This document shows, in pieces, positions 50,206 to 58,717 of a DNA stretch of 64,000 bases; position 1 is the stretch's first letter; each line of letters opens with the position of its first letter. This DNA is from Halobacillus_B rhizosphaerae (lineage in GTDB: Bacteria; Bacillota; Bacilli; Bacillales; Halobacillaceae), in contig NZ_JAUTWQ010000010.1 of the NCBI RefSeq assembly GCF_046719735.1, positions 62,001 through 126,000 of the forward strand, in the 5' to 3' direction. The position numbers and the translations under genes are program-made. A model generated the notes under the pieces. The model was not told the DNA's origin and ran no database searches. It saw only the letters and a program-made list of their open reading frames with translations.

Positions 50206-51762
50206 ATGAGCTTATTAACAGTTAATAACTTGAGTCACGGATTTGGAGATCGCGCTATCTTTGACGACGTCTCTTTTCGGTTACTGCAAGGGGATCATAT
50301 AGGACTTATTGGAGCTAACGGCGAAGGTAAGTCTACGTTTATGAATATTATTATAGGTAAATTAGAAGCGGATGCTGGAAAAGTGACTTGGTCGAAACAT
50401 ACCAGAGTAGGTTATTTAGATCAGCATGCGGATTTAAAACAAGGGATGACTATACGAGATGTTCTAAGGACTGCCTTCCAATATTTATTTGATCTGGAAA
50501 CAGAAATGAATCATCTCTTTGCCAAAATGGGGGAAGTTGACCCCGAAGAACTTGAAGACCTGCTGGAGGAAACTGGACGCATTCAGGACTCTTTAACCAA
50601 TAATGACTTTTATACGATCGATGCTAAAGTTGAGGAAGTAGCAAATGGTCTTGGGTTAAATGACTTCGGATTAGAGCGTGACGTGTTTGACCTAAGCGGC
50701 GGACAGCGTACGAAAGTACTGCTCGCTAAATTACTTTTAGAAAAACCAGACATCTTACTGCTGGATGAGCCGACGAACTATTTAGACGTGGAGCATATTG
50801 AATGGCTGAAAAACTATCTACTGGAATACGATCATGCCTTTATTCTCGTTTCCCACGATATTCCGTTTCTAAATAGCGTTGTGAACTTAATTTACCATAT
50901 GGAAAACCAACAGCTTACCCGTTATCCGGGAGATTACAATGAATTCTTACGGGTTTATGAAATGCAGAAACAGCAGCATGAAGCTGCCTATAAGAAACAG
51001 CAGAAGGAAATCGCAAATTTAAAGGATTTTGTAGCGCGAAATAAAGCAAATGCAGCTACGAGTAAGATGGCTACCTCCAGACAGAAGAAGCTGGATAAAA
51101 TGGACGTGTTGGAACTGGACTCTGAAAAACCAAAGCCTTCTTTTCAATTCAAACAAGCACGGACTCCAGGGAAATACCTGTTTGAAACGGAAGAGCTTGT
51201 TATTGGATATGAGGAACCTCTCTCCCGCCCGTTGGATTTAGAAATGGAGCGCGGACAGAAAGTTGCTTTATCTGGAGCGAACGGTATTGGAAAAACGACC
51301 TTGCTTAAAAGTATTCTCGGGGAAATATCTCCAGTATCCGGCTCGGTTGAATTAGGCGATCATCTTCATATTGGCTATTTTGAGCAGGAGCTTAAGGAAA
51401 CTAGTCAACGCACATGTATTGAAGAGATCTGGGATGAATTTCGTCACTTGACCCAGCAGGAAGTAAGAGGTTCCCTTGCTAGGTGCGGACTTACAAAGAA
51501 ACATATGGAAAGTAAAATTCAAGTGTTAAGCGGTGGAGAAAAAGCTAAGGTAAGATTGTGTAAATTAATGAATAAAGAAACCAATCTTCTGGTGCTTGAT
51601 GAACCAACGAACCACTTAGATGTGGATGCTAAGGCAGAACTTAAAAGAGCCCTTCATGAATACAAAGGAAGTGTGCTTCTCATCTCACACGAACCCGAGT
51701 TTTACGAAGGCATAGTCACTGATATCTGGAACTGTGAAGACTGGACAACTAAAGTATTTTAA
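50206..51762 (+). CDS. ABC-F family ATPase
   Basis: A 518-residue protein with two ABC ATPase domains and no membrane part. First domain: Walker A GANGEGKST (about 37), signature LSGGQRTK, Walker B ILLLDEPTNYLD. Linker: a basic helical arm (about 250-320, PtIM region). Second domain: GANGIGKTT, LSGGEKAK, LVLDEPTNHLD. ABC-F proteins act on ribosomes, in translation control or antibiotic protection. The ATG at 50206 follows AAAAGGTG by nine bases; an in-frame ATG at 50152 has no such site. A terminator follows. Confidence 0.92.
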   Translation: MSLLTVNNLSHGFGDRAIFDDVSFRLLQGDHIGLIGANGEGKSTFMNIIIGKLEADAGKVTWSKHTRVGYLDQHADLKQGMTIRDVLRTAFQYLFDLETEMNHLFAKMGEVDPEELEDLLEETGRIQDSLTNNDFYTIDAKVEEVANGLGLNDFGLERDVFDLSGGQRTKVLLAKLLLEKPDILLLDEPTNYLDVEHIEWLKNYLLEYDHAFILVSHDIPFLNSVVNLIYHMENQQLTRYPGDYNEFLRVYEMQKQQHEAAYKKQQKEIANLKDFVARNKANAATSKMATSRQKKLDKMDVLELDSEKPKPSFQFKQARTPGKYLFETEELVIGYEEPLSRPLDLEMERGQKVALSGANGIGKTTLLKSILGEISPVSGSVELGDHLHIGYFEQELKETSQRTCIEEIWDEFRHLTQQEVRGSLARCGLTKKHMESKIQVLSGGEKAKVRLCKLMNKETNLLVLDEPTNHLDVDAKAELKRALHEYKGSVLLISHEPEFYEGIVTDIWNCEDWTTKVF

Positions 51763-51779
51763 GTAAGTGATCTTATACA

Positions 51780-51821
51780 AAAAGATTCGAACCCTGATTT
51801 TCCAGAGGTTCGGATCTTTTT
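51780..51821 (+). terminator. Rho-independent terminator after the ABC-F gene
   Basis: A 13-pair stem with one mismatch (AAAAGAT-CGAACC with GGTTCG-ATCTTTT) and a T run on the plus strand. It can also act on the minus strand. Confidence 0.85.
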
Positions 51822-51869
51822 GTATTGAATGTACAACACCGGGCCTTAAATCCCTATGAGGCAGTATTT

Positions 51870-52526
51870 TTATTGCCCGCTTAATTTCATCAAGTAAATA
51901 TCTCTCACGACATTCCCCATTTTCCTCATCTTGTTATATTCACCGTTCATCAAATCATCGACCACAATCGACCTGCTTATATAAACAAAACAAAGAAATA
52001 ACATTATTAACACCACCAACAAAACTAGCAGACCTGTAGCTTCTTCTAAACTATGTGTACTCATGGTAAATACAAAAGTAAGATACTGGATCCAGATCGG
52101 ACCGAGGATGGCTGCAATAATCCCTCTGTTGATAAAGAAAGGGGTTTTCATTTCTTGCGCATTCTTATCAATTAATTCGATGAGAAATTCAAACTGCTCC
52201 GGCTTAGTAATTCCTTTCTCCTCTAAGCACTGAGCGAATTCTTCTCTCCTTTTCTTAATCACGTTTCCAGTGGTTTCCCTGTTATGTACCTCCTTTGAGA
52301 TTCTTTCCATTTCATGATTTAAATAGGGGATGAACAAAGTAATAGGAAGCGGAACAAAGAACATCAGCCACTCGTTACCGCTCCATAGGGAAAGATAAAT
52401 TAAACTAACAAATAGGACAAGAATCGTTAACAATAAGAGAATGACGTGCCATTTTTTCATGTATCTCAGGTAAACATTATTAAATGACATTTTTTCTTTA
52501 TAAATGCTGAATAATTCATAGATCAT
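51870..52526 (-). CDS. Membrane protein of unknown function
   Basis: A 218-residue protein with two hydrophobic hairpins: about 26-48 and 52-68, then about 128-150 and 162-182. Between them is a charged cytoplasmic region (ERISKEVHNRETTGNVIKK and EEKGITKPEQFEFLI). I recognise no family. GGGG lies eight bases before the ATG. It is a single gene, convergent with the ABC-F gene. Confidence 0.7.
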   Translation of the reverse strand: MIYELFSIYKEKMSFNNVYLRYMKKWHVILLLLTILVLFVSLIYLSLWSGNEWLMFFVPLPITLFIPYLNHEMERISKEVHNRETTGNVIKKRREEFAQCLEEKGITKPEQFEFLIELIDKNAQEMKTPFFINRGIIAAILGPIWIQYLTFVFTMSTHSLEEATGLLVLLVVLIMLFLCFVYISRSIVVDDLMNGEYNKMRKMGNVVRDIYLMKLSGQ

Positions 52527-52580
52527 CCGACTGTCCCCTTTACTATTCCTTTTACAGTTTCAATGAATTTCCCAATATAG

Positions 52581-52620
52581 AAAGGGTGTACCTAAACTTC
52601 CCAGTTTGGGTTACACCCTT
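52581..52620 (-). terminator. Terminator-like hairpin after the 39-residue membrane protein gene
   Basis: AAGGGTGTA pairs with TACACCCTT, with an inner AAACT/AGTTT stem. A short T-rich tail follows on the minus strand. Confidence 0.55.
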
Positions 52621-52667
52621 GTTAAATCAGCTTGCCTACGCCTGAATCATTACATATCTCCCGCTCT

Positions 52668-52787
52668 TTATGAATAATCGCGATCATGAAACTTGTCCGA
52701 TTTATTTCTAGGAGAAGGGATACCAAGTAACATTCTTACGATACCGATGACGACAAATAGTATGACTAACCCTATGACCATACCCAC
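52668..52787 (-). CDS. Small single-pass membrane protein
   Basis: A 39-residue product: a hydrophobic helix (MVIGLVILFVVIGIVRMLLG, residues 3-22) and a polar, basic-acidic tail. GTG at 52787 is six bases from AAGGAGGTG, a very strong site; an in-frame ATG at 52781 is a second choice. A hairpin follows the stop. No family is known to me. Confidence 0.55.
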   Translation of the reverse strand: MGMVIGLVILFVVIGIVRMLLGIPSPRNKSDKFHDRDYS

Positions 52788-52997
52788 ATCCAGCACCTCC
52801 TTACTCTACTTTTTCTATACCTTGCCTTAAGATTCCTTTCAAATTTTCAAGTTAGAATCCCCAGCGATACAAATCCATTCCAACTGGAAAGATCTTTGAA
52901 CTAGCTCATGACCCTCCATACCGAAGAAGTTAACCTATACTCTATTAAATAAAAGATAAAAGGAGGAGGTTATAAAAAAAGTCTGTCAACCATTATT

Positions 52998-53044
52998 AAA
53001 CCCGAACGGTGAAGGAATTAACGCTCCTTCATCGTTCGGGTTTT
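52998..53044. terminator. Terminator-like hairpin (CCCGAACG type)
   Basis: A 16-bp stem with one G-U pair (CCCGAACGGTGAAGGA with TCCTTCATCGTTCGGG) and T/A runs on both sides. No gene ends just next to it, so it may belong to the repeat element at 53076-53357. Confidence 0.65.
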
Positions 53045-53075
53045 CTCCTGCCAGTTTGATTGAGGATTTCTTGAC

Positions 53076-53357
53076 GTTTAGAAAGGACGGCTATTACGTT
53101 CCCCATTTTATTAATAGGGCTTCCCGATGAACAGGAAGAAGGAAGGGGAAAATAGAAACCAGTCCAGCGCAGGAAATACACGGAGACTTCTGCGGGAGGA
53201 AGGCATAGGTGGGACCCCACAGTGCGCAGCACGAGGAGACCCACCAGCCGCCCGCGAAAAGCGGAGTGTATTTCCGGAGCAGCCATTCAGAGTAAACCTC
53301 TGCCCTTCCCCTAATTGTTCGTCTTTATATAGGGGGCCTTTCCTTATGTCCCAGCCT
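53076..53357. repeat. Structured, GC-richer repeat-like element
   Basis: The core 53172-53275 has three nested stems: GGAAATACAC with GTGTATTTCC (outer), GCGGG with CCCGC, and GGTGGG with CCCACC. Flanks carry purine-rich and CCCTTCCCC-type pairing segments, and the right end reads GAGGCTGGGACATAAGG on the minus strand, a phrase I remember from intergenic repeats of Bacillaceae and staphylococci. The element has no coding potential of note and is clearly richer in G and C than its neighbours. Only one copy lies in this window, so repeat status is inferred. Confidence 0.5.
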
Positions 53358-53367
53358 CTTGAAAAAA

Positions 53368-56300
53368 TTAATTAGCAATCTTCTCCTCATCTTTTTCTTC
53401 CAATCGCTGTTTCTTCGCTTTCCTGAAATGCAGCAGTTCATAGAAAACGGGAACAATCACTAGAGTAAGTACAGTTGCACCCGTCAATCCGCCAATGACT
53501 ACTACTGCCAAGGATTTAGAAACTAGACTGCCTTCTTCTGTATGACCAAATAGAAGTGGAAGCATAGCACAAATGGTAGCGATTGCTGTCATGATTACCG
53601 GACGCAATCGGGTTCCACAAGCTTCAATAATGGCATCTCGAATGATCATATTTTGCTCATTTTGCTTCACTCGATCAATCAGCACAATGGCATTGGTAAT
53701 GACAATTCCAATCAGCATTAACGCTCCTATCAGGGCAGTCGCATCTGCTGGAACTCGGGAAATCAAGAGACCAAGAACTGCTCCAATGGAGGCAAGCGGC
53801 AGTGTCATTAGAATAGCAAGGGGCGCCTTCAGCGTTTTAAACGTAAGCACCATAATCAAGTAAACGATCAGGATGGAGGCAAGCATCGTAATTCCTAAAT
53901 CTGCAAAGTCACTGGACTGCTGCTGCGCTGCCCCGCCTTTATCAAGGGATACACCCTTAGGCAAGTCCAGACTATTCACTTTCTCATCAATGTTTTTTGA
54001 GATGACAGATAACTGTGCTGGCTTAACTTCCGCAGTAATTCGCACATATAAATCTCCATCCTTATGAAGAACCGTACTAGGTTTATCTTCCATAGTAATA
54101 TCCGCAACTTGAGAGAGCGGCAGGAGTCCAGAACTTGTGGAAAGTGTTAAGTCCTTTAAATCTCTGAGTGTTTCAGGGTTCCCTCCCGCATTCAGATAAA
54201 CAGGGGTGGAGTCATTATCCAGAGTAATCGTTCCAATTGGCTGGGGATTAATCAGAGATCTGATTTCCATTGACGTTTGATTGGCGTTAGCTTTCTCTGT
54301 ATTAACCTTAACAGTATAAACCGGAGTCGTCTTTTCCTGATTGCTAGTTACTTTCTTTACTCCATCCACTTGTTTAATCTGGCTAATTAAATTTTGAGAC
54401 GTTGATAATAGTTCATCCGAGTTGCTGCCAACTACATCATAAGTAATTGTTGAGTTAGAGGAACCTCCAAACATAGAAGCTGGCGAAGCAGTAATGGTTA
54501 CGTTCTTTTCCTCTTTCTTAGCTTTATTCACTTTATCAATAAATTGGTCAGCGTCTGCATTTTCTTTCATAATCACTGAGAAGGAAACCGTGTCCGGATC
54601 ACTTACTTCCCCGTATTGGGCAGCTTCAGAATTAGATCCATACTGTGTGATAATAAATTTGTAGCCGCCGAATTCGGAGAGCTTATCTTCAAAGTCAGTC
54701 ATACGCTGCTTTAACATCTTTTGCGGAGTATCACTTGGGAATGTCATATTTACCGATACAAAGGAAGCATCATTCGCACTTGTTGCCGCCTTTGGAAGAA
54801 TTGTGTAAAGTGCAATTGAACCTGCAAACACGACAATGGCCAGTAAAATCGGGACAAATTTATGATTTAATGACCATCTCAGCACGCTGATATACCTTTT
54901 TGGTGTATGGTGTGCTGGCAGTGTAGTATTCTTAAGCATTCCTCTGCTTAGGAGCGGTACCACCGTTAAGGCAACCAGTAAAGAAGCAAGCAGAGAATAC
55001 GTAACCGTTAAACCAAACGGAAGCAGAAATGCTCGTAACGAGCCATTCACTAGCCCCATCGGTAAAAATACGGCGACAGTAATCAGCGTGGAGGAAGTTA
55101 TCGCTCGCGATACTTCTTTAGTCGCCTGCAGCACATTGGATTTGGAAAGGGTCTGATTTTGACTGCGCCGGAAAATATTCTCAACCACTACGATACTATC
55201 ATCAACGAGTCGGCCGACCGCAACAGCTACCCCGCCGAGGGTAAGAATATTTAACGTAACGCCTGACAGCCATAATAACAAAAGTGTTATGCACAAAGAT
55301 AATGGGATGGAGATAACTGTGATGAGAGTTGGTTTAAACTTTCTTAAGAACAGCAGAATGACGATAGTCGCAAACAGAGCACCTAGCGCTACTTCACGCA
55401 CCATACTATTCACGGAGTTTTCCACCATATCGCCTGTGGTAAATAATGTTGTTGCCTCAACTCCACTAAAATCACTATTAATTTTTTTCACTGTGTTTTT
55501 CACTTGCTCTCCAGCAGTAACGGCGCTTGCATCATCTTCCTTAAATAAAGTTAAGGCAAAAGCATCTTTACCGTTGATCCTTGTAATCATATCTTCTGTT
55601 TTTACTTTTTCAACGGAAGCTATGTCTTTGATGTGGACGACTGGGGCATCTGGAGTCTGCATAGGAATAGTAAGGTCTTTCAATGCCTCTAATGAACGGA
55701 GATTATCTGTAACATTAATCGTACTTTGCTGCCCATTGATCGTTGCATTTCCTGCTGTTGCTGAAACATCCTGCCCTTGAAGAACTCCCATCACGGCATT
55801 CACAGGAATATGTAACTTTTCCAGTTGATCATGATCGAGTTTAATCTCCACTCGAGAACTGTTTTCTCCGGCGGAGCTGACTTCCGAAATACCTTTCTCG
55901 TTCTCAAATAAAGGCATGAATTCATTCTTAACTTTTTCTACGTTGCTTTTGGTCAGTCCTCCATCGAAAGTTAAAGATACTTGACCAATTGGAATCATCG
56001 AAGTATTCAATTGGGAAATTTGCGGTTTGGCAACTCCATCCGGCATATTGATACCGCTGATCGAATCCTGAACATGGTTCTTTGCTTCCTTCATATCCGT
56101 TTTGGAGTCAAAATTAATCGTGACTTGTGAATAACCCGCACCAGTTGTAGAAAGGACAGATGTTTTCCCACTCACTGAAGAAACCGCTTGTTCCACTGGT
56201 TCAGTTATATTCTTAGCCATAGAACCTGCATCATAACCTTGCCCAAGGGTCACGACGGTCACTTGCGGGTTATCCGCTTCAGGAAGAAACTCCATAGGCA

Positions 56301-56397
56301 GCCGGAAATAGCTGATCATTCCAATAATTAATGTAATGATGACAAACAAAGCCATGGCCGCCTTGTTACGAAAAGCCCAATTGGTTAACGTTTGCAT
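53368..56397 (-). CDS. RND family efflux pump (SwrC/AcrB-like)
   Basis: A 1009-residue protein of the resistance-nodulation-division family: a transmembrane helix at the start, a large outer loop (about 30-330), six helices, a second loop (about 550-830), and five more helices. The charged pair D-D in GRLVDDSIVVVENIFRRS (about 390-407) in helix 4 carries protons. Relatives in Bacillus (SwrC, YerP) export surfactin or lipids. No membrane-fusion partner gene is adjacent; Gram-positive members may act without one. The ribosome site is AGGAGG before the ATG. Confidence 0.93.
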   Translation of the reverse strand: MQTLTNWAFRNKAAMALFVIITLIIGMISYFRLPMEFLPEADNPQVTVVTLGQGYDAGSMAKNITEPVEQAVSSVSGKTSVLSTTGAGYSQVTINFDSKTDMKEAKNHVQDSISGINMPDGVAKPQISQLNTSMIPIGQVSLTFDGGLTKSNVEKVKNEFMPLFENEKGISEVSSAGENSSRVEIKLDHDQLEKLHIPVNAVMGVLQGQDVSATAGNATINGQQSTINVTDNLRSLEALKDLTIPMQTPDAPVVHIKDIASVEKVKTEDMITRINGKDAFALTLFKEDDASAVTAGEQVKNTVKKINSDFSGVEATTLFTTGDMVENSVNSMVREVALGALFATIVILLFLRKFKPTLITVISIPLSLCITLLLLWLSGVTLNILTLGGVAVAVGRLVDDSIVVVENIFRRSQNQTLSKSNVLQATKEVSRAITSSTLITVAVFLPMGLVNGSLRAFLLPFGLTVTYSLLASLLVALTVVPLLSRGMLKNTTLPAHHTPKRYISVLRWSLNHKFVPILLAIVVFAGSIALYTILPKAATSANDASFVSVNMTFPSDTPQKMLKQRMTDFEDKLSEFGGYKFIITQYGSNSEAAQYGEVSDPDTVSFSVIMKENADADQFIDKVNKAKKEEKNVTITASPASMFGGSSNSTITYDVVGSNSDELLSTSQNLISQIKQVDGVKKVTSNQEKTTPVYTVKVNTEKANANQTSMEIRSLINPQPIGTITLDNDSTPVYLNAGGNPETLRDLKDLTLSTSSGLLPLSQVADITMEDKPSTVLHKDGDLYVRITAEVKPAQLSVISKNIDEKVNSLDLPKGVSLDKGGAAQQQSSDFADLGITMLASILIVYLIMVLTFKTLKAPLAILMTLPLASIGAVLGLLISRVPADATALIGALMLIGIVITNAIVLIDRVKQNEQNMIIRDAIIEACGTRLRPVIMTAIATICAMLPLLFGHTEEGSLVSKSLAVVVIGGLTGATVLTLVIVPVFYELLHFRKAKKQRLEEKDEEKIAN

Positions 56398-56857
56398 GTT
56401 TACCCTCCTAAATGAATCGTTTGATTACTAAAAGAATGGGATGACCAAGACTTTAGCATCTTCTTTAAAGGTACTCGATTATCCACAAATGAACAGCGGA
56501 CCCTGGACCAATCTTTTACTAAGCCTCTGGACTTAGAATAGATGAATCCGCATATGACTTCCGGCATTTCAAGTGAATGTCATGCCTTAAATCCTCCTCT
56601 TATCTGTACTTTAACTAACCCCAAATTTCATTTTACTATACGAAATCCTTTAACATGATAAAATTCCCAAAAAAGTTTACCACCTTTTAGACCTAATTAA
56701 AAAGACTTATTTAATATCCATAATTATACTTGTTAAATTTAAAAAATTCACACCCTGGCTGATTCTCCCCAACGCCAATGAAAGCCTGTTCAATCTATTA
56801 AAAGAACCTTTGTGATACAATGATTTCAATAGGAGATAGAAAGGGGTCTGACAAGCA
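56398..56857. other. Gene-free stretch upstream of the RND gene
   Basis: A 460-base gap. A start-less frame of 38 codons on the plus strand (56425-56541) looks weakly coding and may be a remnant. Near the right end TGTGATACAAT could serve as an extended -10 for the molybdoenzyme gene. Confidence 0.35.
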
Positions 56858-57961
56858 ATGAATAGGAAAAATGTCCGTCTCCATTTCATACACGCTCTTA
56901 CGTTCACAGTTCTCCTTAGTTCTGGTTTATTTCTATACGTGACACCCACTCGAACATGGTTTAACGAAATTCATTTCCCATTAGTCACGCCCCATTATGT
57001 AAGCGCATGCATTTATCTTCTCGTGATCCTCTATGGTTCACGCAGACTGCTTCATTATATGAAACCCAGACCCTTACTTAAAAAGTATAACGGCGGCATG
57101 CTGTTGATTTTTGCGGGTCTTTGGATTCTTTCAGGGATAGCCATGTACGTACAAAGTTCCCTGCCGGTAATCGTCCGGAATAACGCCGTTATTGTGCACG
57201 ATTGGAGTACTTTTCTATTCATTCCCTGGGCTCTTACCCATAGCCTGGGTCATTTCTTCCAGATCAGAATTCCATGGCCGAAATGGTGGAGAGGAAAGGC
57301 TCCGATTCCTGATGCCATTCAGGAAAACCAGCTAGAGCGCAGAGATTTTATTAAATTTTTTGCTATTGGACTAGTTTTCATTATGATAGGAAGGTACGTG
57401 AAGTGGCTGATGCCTGCTCTGTCAATCTCCACGGATGAAAATAAGAGAAAAGGCTATTTCAGGATTTATAATGTCACCAATGATACTCCCAGCTATACAG
57501 AACAAGAATGGAGTTTAACTATTGATGGAGCCGTTAATCAGACGGCTTCTTTAAAACTAGCTGATGTTCCGAGATTCACCTCCACTACTCTAGTAGACGA
57601 TTTTCATTGTGTAACAGGATGGAGTGTTCATGGAGTGGAATTAAAGGGGATATTATTAAAGGATTTATTTAAGGAAATGAACCTTACTACCAACGCTTCC
57701 TACATTACTGCCTATTCTGGAGATGAAACCTATTATGATTCCTTCACAGTAAAACAGCTGTTGGACGAAGGGGCAATGCTTATTTTTGAGATGGATGGAA
57801 AACCTTTGAAAAAAGCTCAAGGGTACCCGTGCCGGTTGTATCATCCGGATATGTATGGATATAAATCTGTAAAATGGCTGAATCGACTCGAGTTCACGAA
57901 CGAACGCGAAAGAGGCTATTGGCAGAAGAGCGGAGGGTATGATTTAGATGGCTATCTTTAG
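56858..57961 (+). CDS. Cytochrome b-like / sulfite-oxidase-fold molybdoenzyme fusion
   Basis: A 367-residue fusion. Residues 1-140 form four membrane segments with several His (H9, H12, H46, H114, H128, H132), as in small b-type cytochromes. A Tat-like RRDFIK (161-166) precedes a fifth segment (about 167-180). Residues about 200-360 are a molybdopterin domain of the sulfite-oxidase/MsrP family, with the molybdenum Cys at C251 in DFHCVTGWSVHGV. The catalytic domain is thus predicted outside the membrane, fed by electrons from the b-type part. AAAGGGG lies about 11 bases before the ATG. The next gene overlaps its end by 14 bases. Confidence 0.85.
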   Translation: MNRKNVRLHFIHALTFTVLLSSGLFLYVTPTRTWFNEIHFPLVTPHYVSACIYLLVILYGSRRLLHYMKPRPLLKKYNGGMLLIFAGLWILSGIAMYVQSSLPVIVRNNAVIVHDWSTFLFIPWALTHSLGHFFQIRIPWPKWWRGKAPIPDAIQENQLERRDFIKFFAIGLVFIMIGRYVKWLMPALSISTDENKRKGYFRIYNVTNDTPSYTEQEWSLTIDGAVNQTASLKLADVPRFTSTTLVDDFHCVTGWSVHGVELKGILLKDLFKEMNLTTNASYITAYSGDETYYDSFTVKQLLDEGAMLIFEMDGKPLKKAQGYPCRLYHPDMYGYKSVKWLNRLEFTNERERGYWQKSGGYDLDGYL

Positions 57962-58667
57962 ACCCATTAAAAAATGGCTGATTCCTCTGGCAGCTATTTT
58001 TCTAGGAACGGCAGCAGGTTTTGCTTTTTTTCCCAGCCAGCAAGAATATCACTTTAAAACCTGGCAATCGGAGTTAACCAAATTTTCCAAAGAAAGCTAC
58101 CAGGTGAGCACCGTCTACAAGCTGGATGGAAAACTTGCTTCACAAAGTACCGGGTCCTGGTCAAAAGAACGGTCTGAATATAAAGTCAGCACCCCTGTTT
58201 CTGATGAATCCACCTTTACGTTTACAGTTTTTTTTAATAATGATCAGTTTTATGTTCAATCCGGAGGCGACTGGAATAAAGGCCAAGCCCCCCATCGGGT
58301 ACTGAATGAGCTTTCTCCGTTAGATGATATGTTCGATTGGAGCAAGACGGTCTTAAAAGAAGCAGACGAAATTAAGCACATTAAAAAGCAAGGAACAACG
58401 GTTTATACAGCCGTCTTCCATGCTTTTGACAAGCTCGATTTCAGGGGGATTATGCTTGAGGATCAAAAAGACAGTACACTAGTTATGACCGTAAAGGGTG
58501 ACCAGCTTTCATCCATCGTCTTCCATTTAAAGACGAAACGCCCGGAAGACATTAACGTCCTGCAATCCTACCCTGCTGCTATAAGCTATGAGATTCACTT
58601 TTCCCCTTTCAACGGGAAGATTCCTGATGTTCCTGAACCGGCCCTGCAGGCTCCTTCGCTAGAGTAA
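57948..58667 (+). CDS. Membrane-anchored exported protein of unknown function
   Basis: A 239-residue protein with an N-terminal signal or anchor (PIKKWLIPLAAIFLGTAAG, residues 6-24), then a beta-rich outer domain (YKLDGKLASQSTGSW, later TFTVFFNNDQFYVQSGG) that looks like a LolA/LppX-type half-barrel; this is a fold guess only. GGAGGG lies ten bases before the ATG. It is translated with the molybdoenzyme (14-base overlap) and may help it or carry a lipid-like ligand. Confidence 0.65.
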   Translation: MAIFRPIKKWLIPLAAIFLGTAAGFAFFPSQQEYHFKTWQSELTKFSKESYQVSTVYKLDGKLASQSTGSWSKERSEYKVSTPVSDESTFTFTVFFNNDQFYVQSGGDWNKGQAPHRVLNELSPLDDMFDWSKTVLKEADEIKHIKKQGTTVYTAVFHAFDKLDFRGIMLEDQKDSTLVMTVKGDQLSSIVFHLKTKRPEDINVLQSYPAAISYEIHFSPFNGKIPDVPEPALQAPSLE

Positions 58668-58674
58668 AATGAAA

Positions 58675-58701
58675 GCAGCGGTCCACTTCTAAGACCGCTG
58701 C
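58675..58701. terminator. Bidirectional hairpin between convergent redox operons
   Basis: A nine-bp perfect stem (GCAGCGGTC with GACCGCTGC). T runs are weak on both strands; it lies between the stops at 58667 and 58718. Confidence 0.6.
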
Positions 58702-58717
58702 TCCTCTGTCTATTCGT

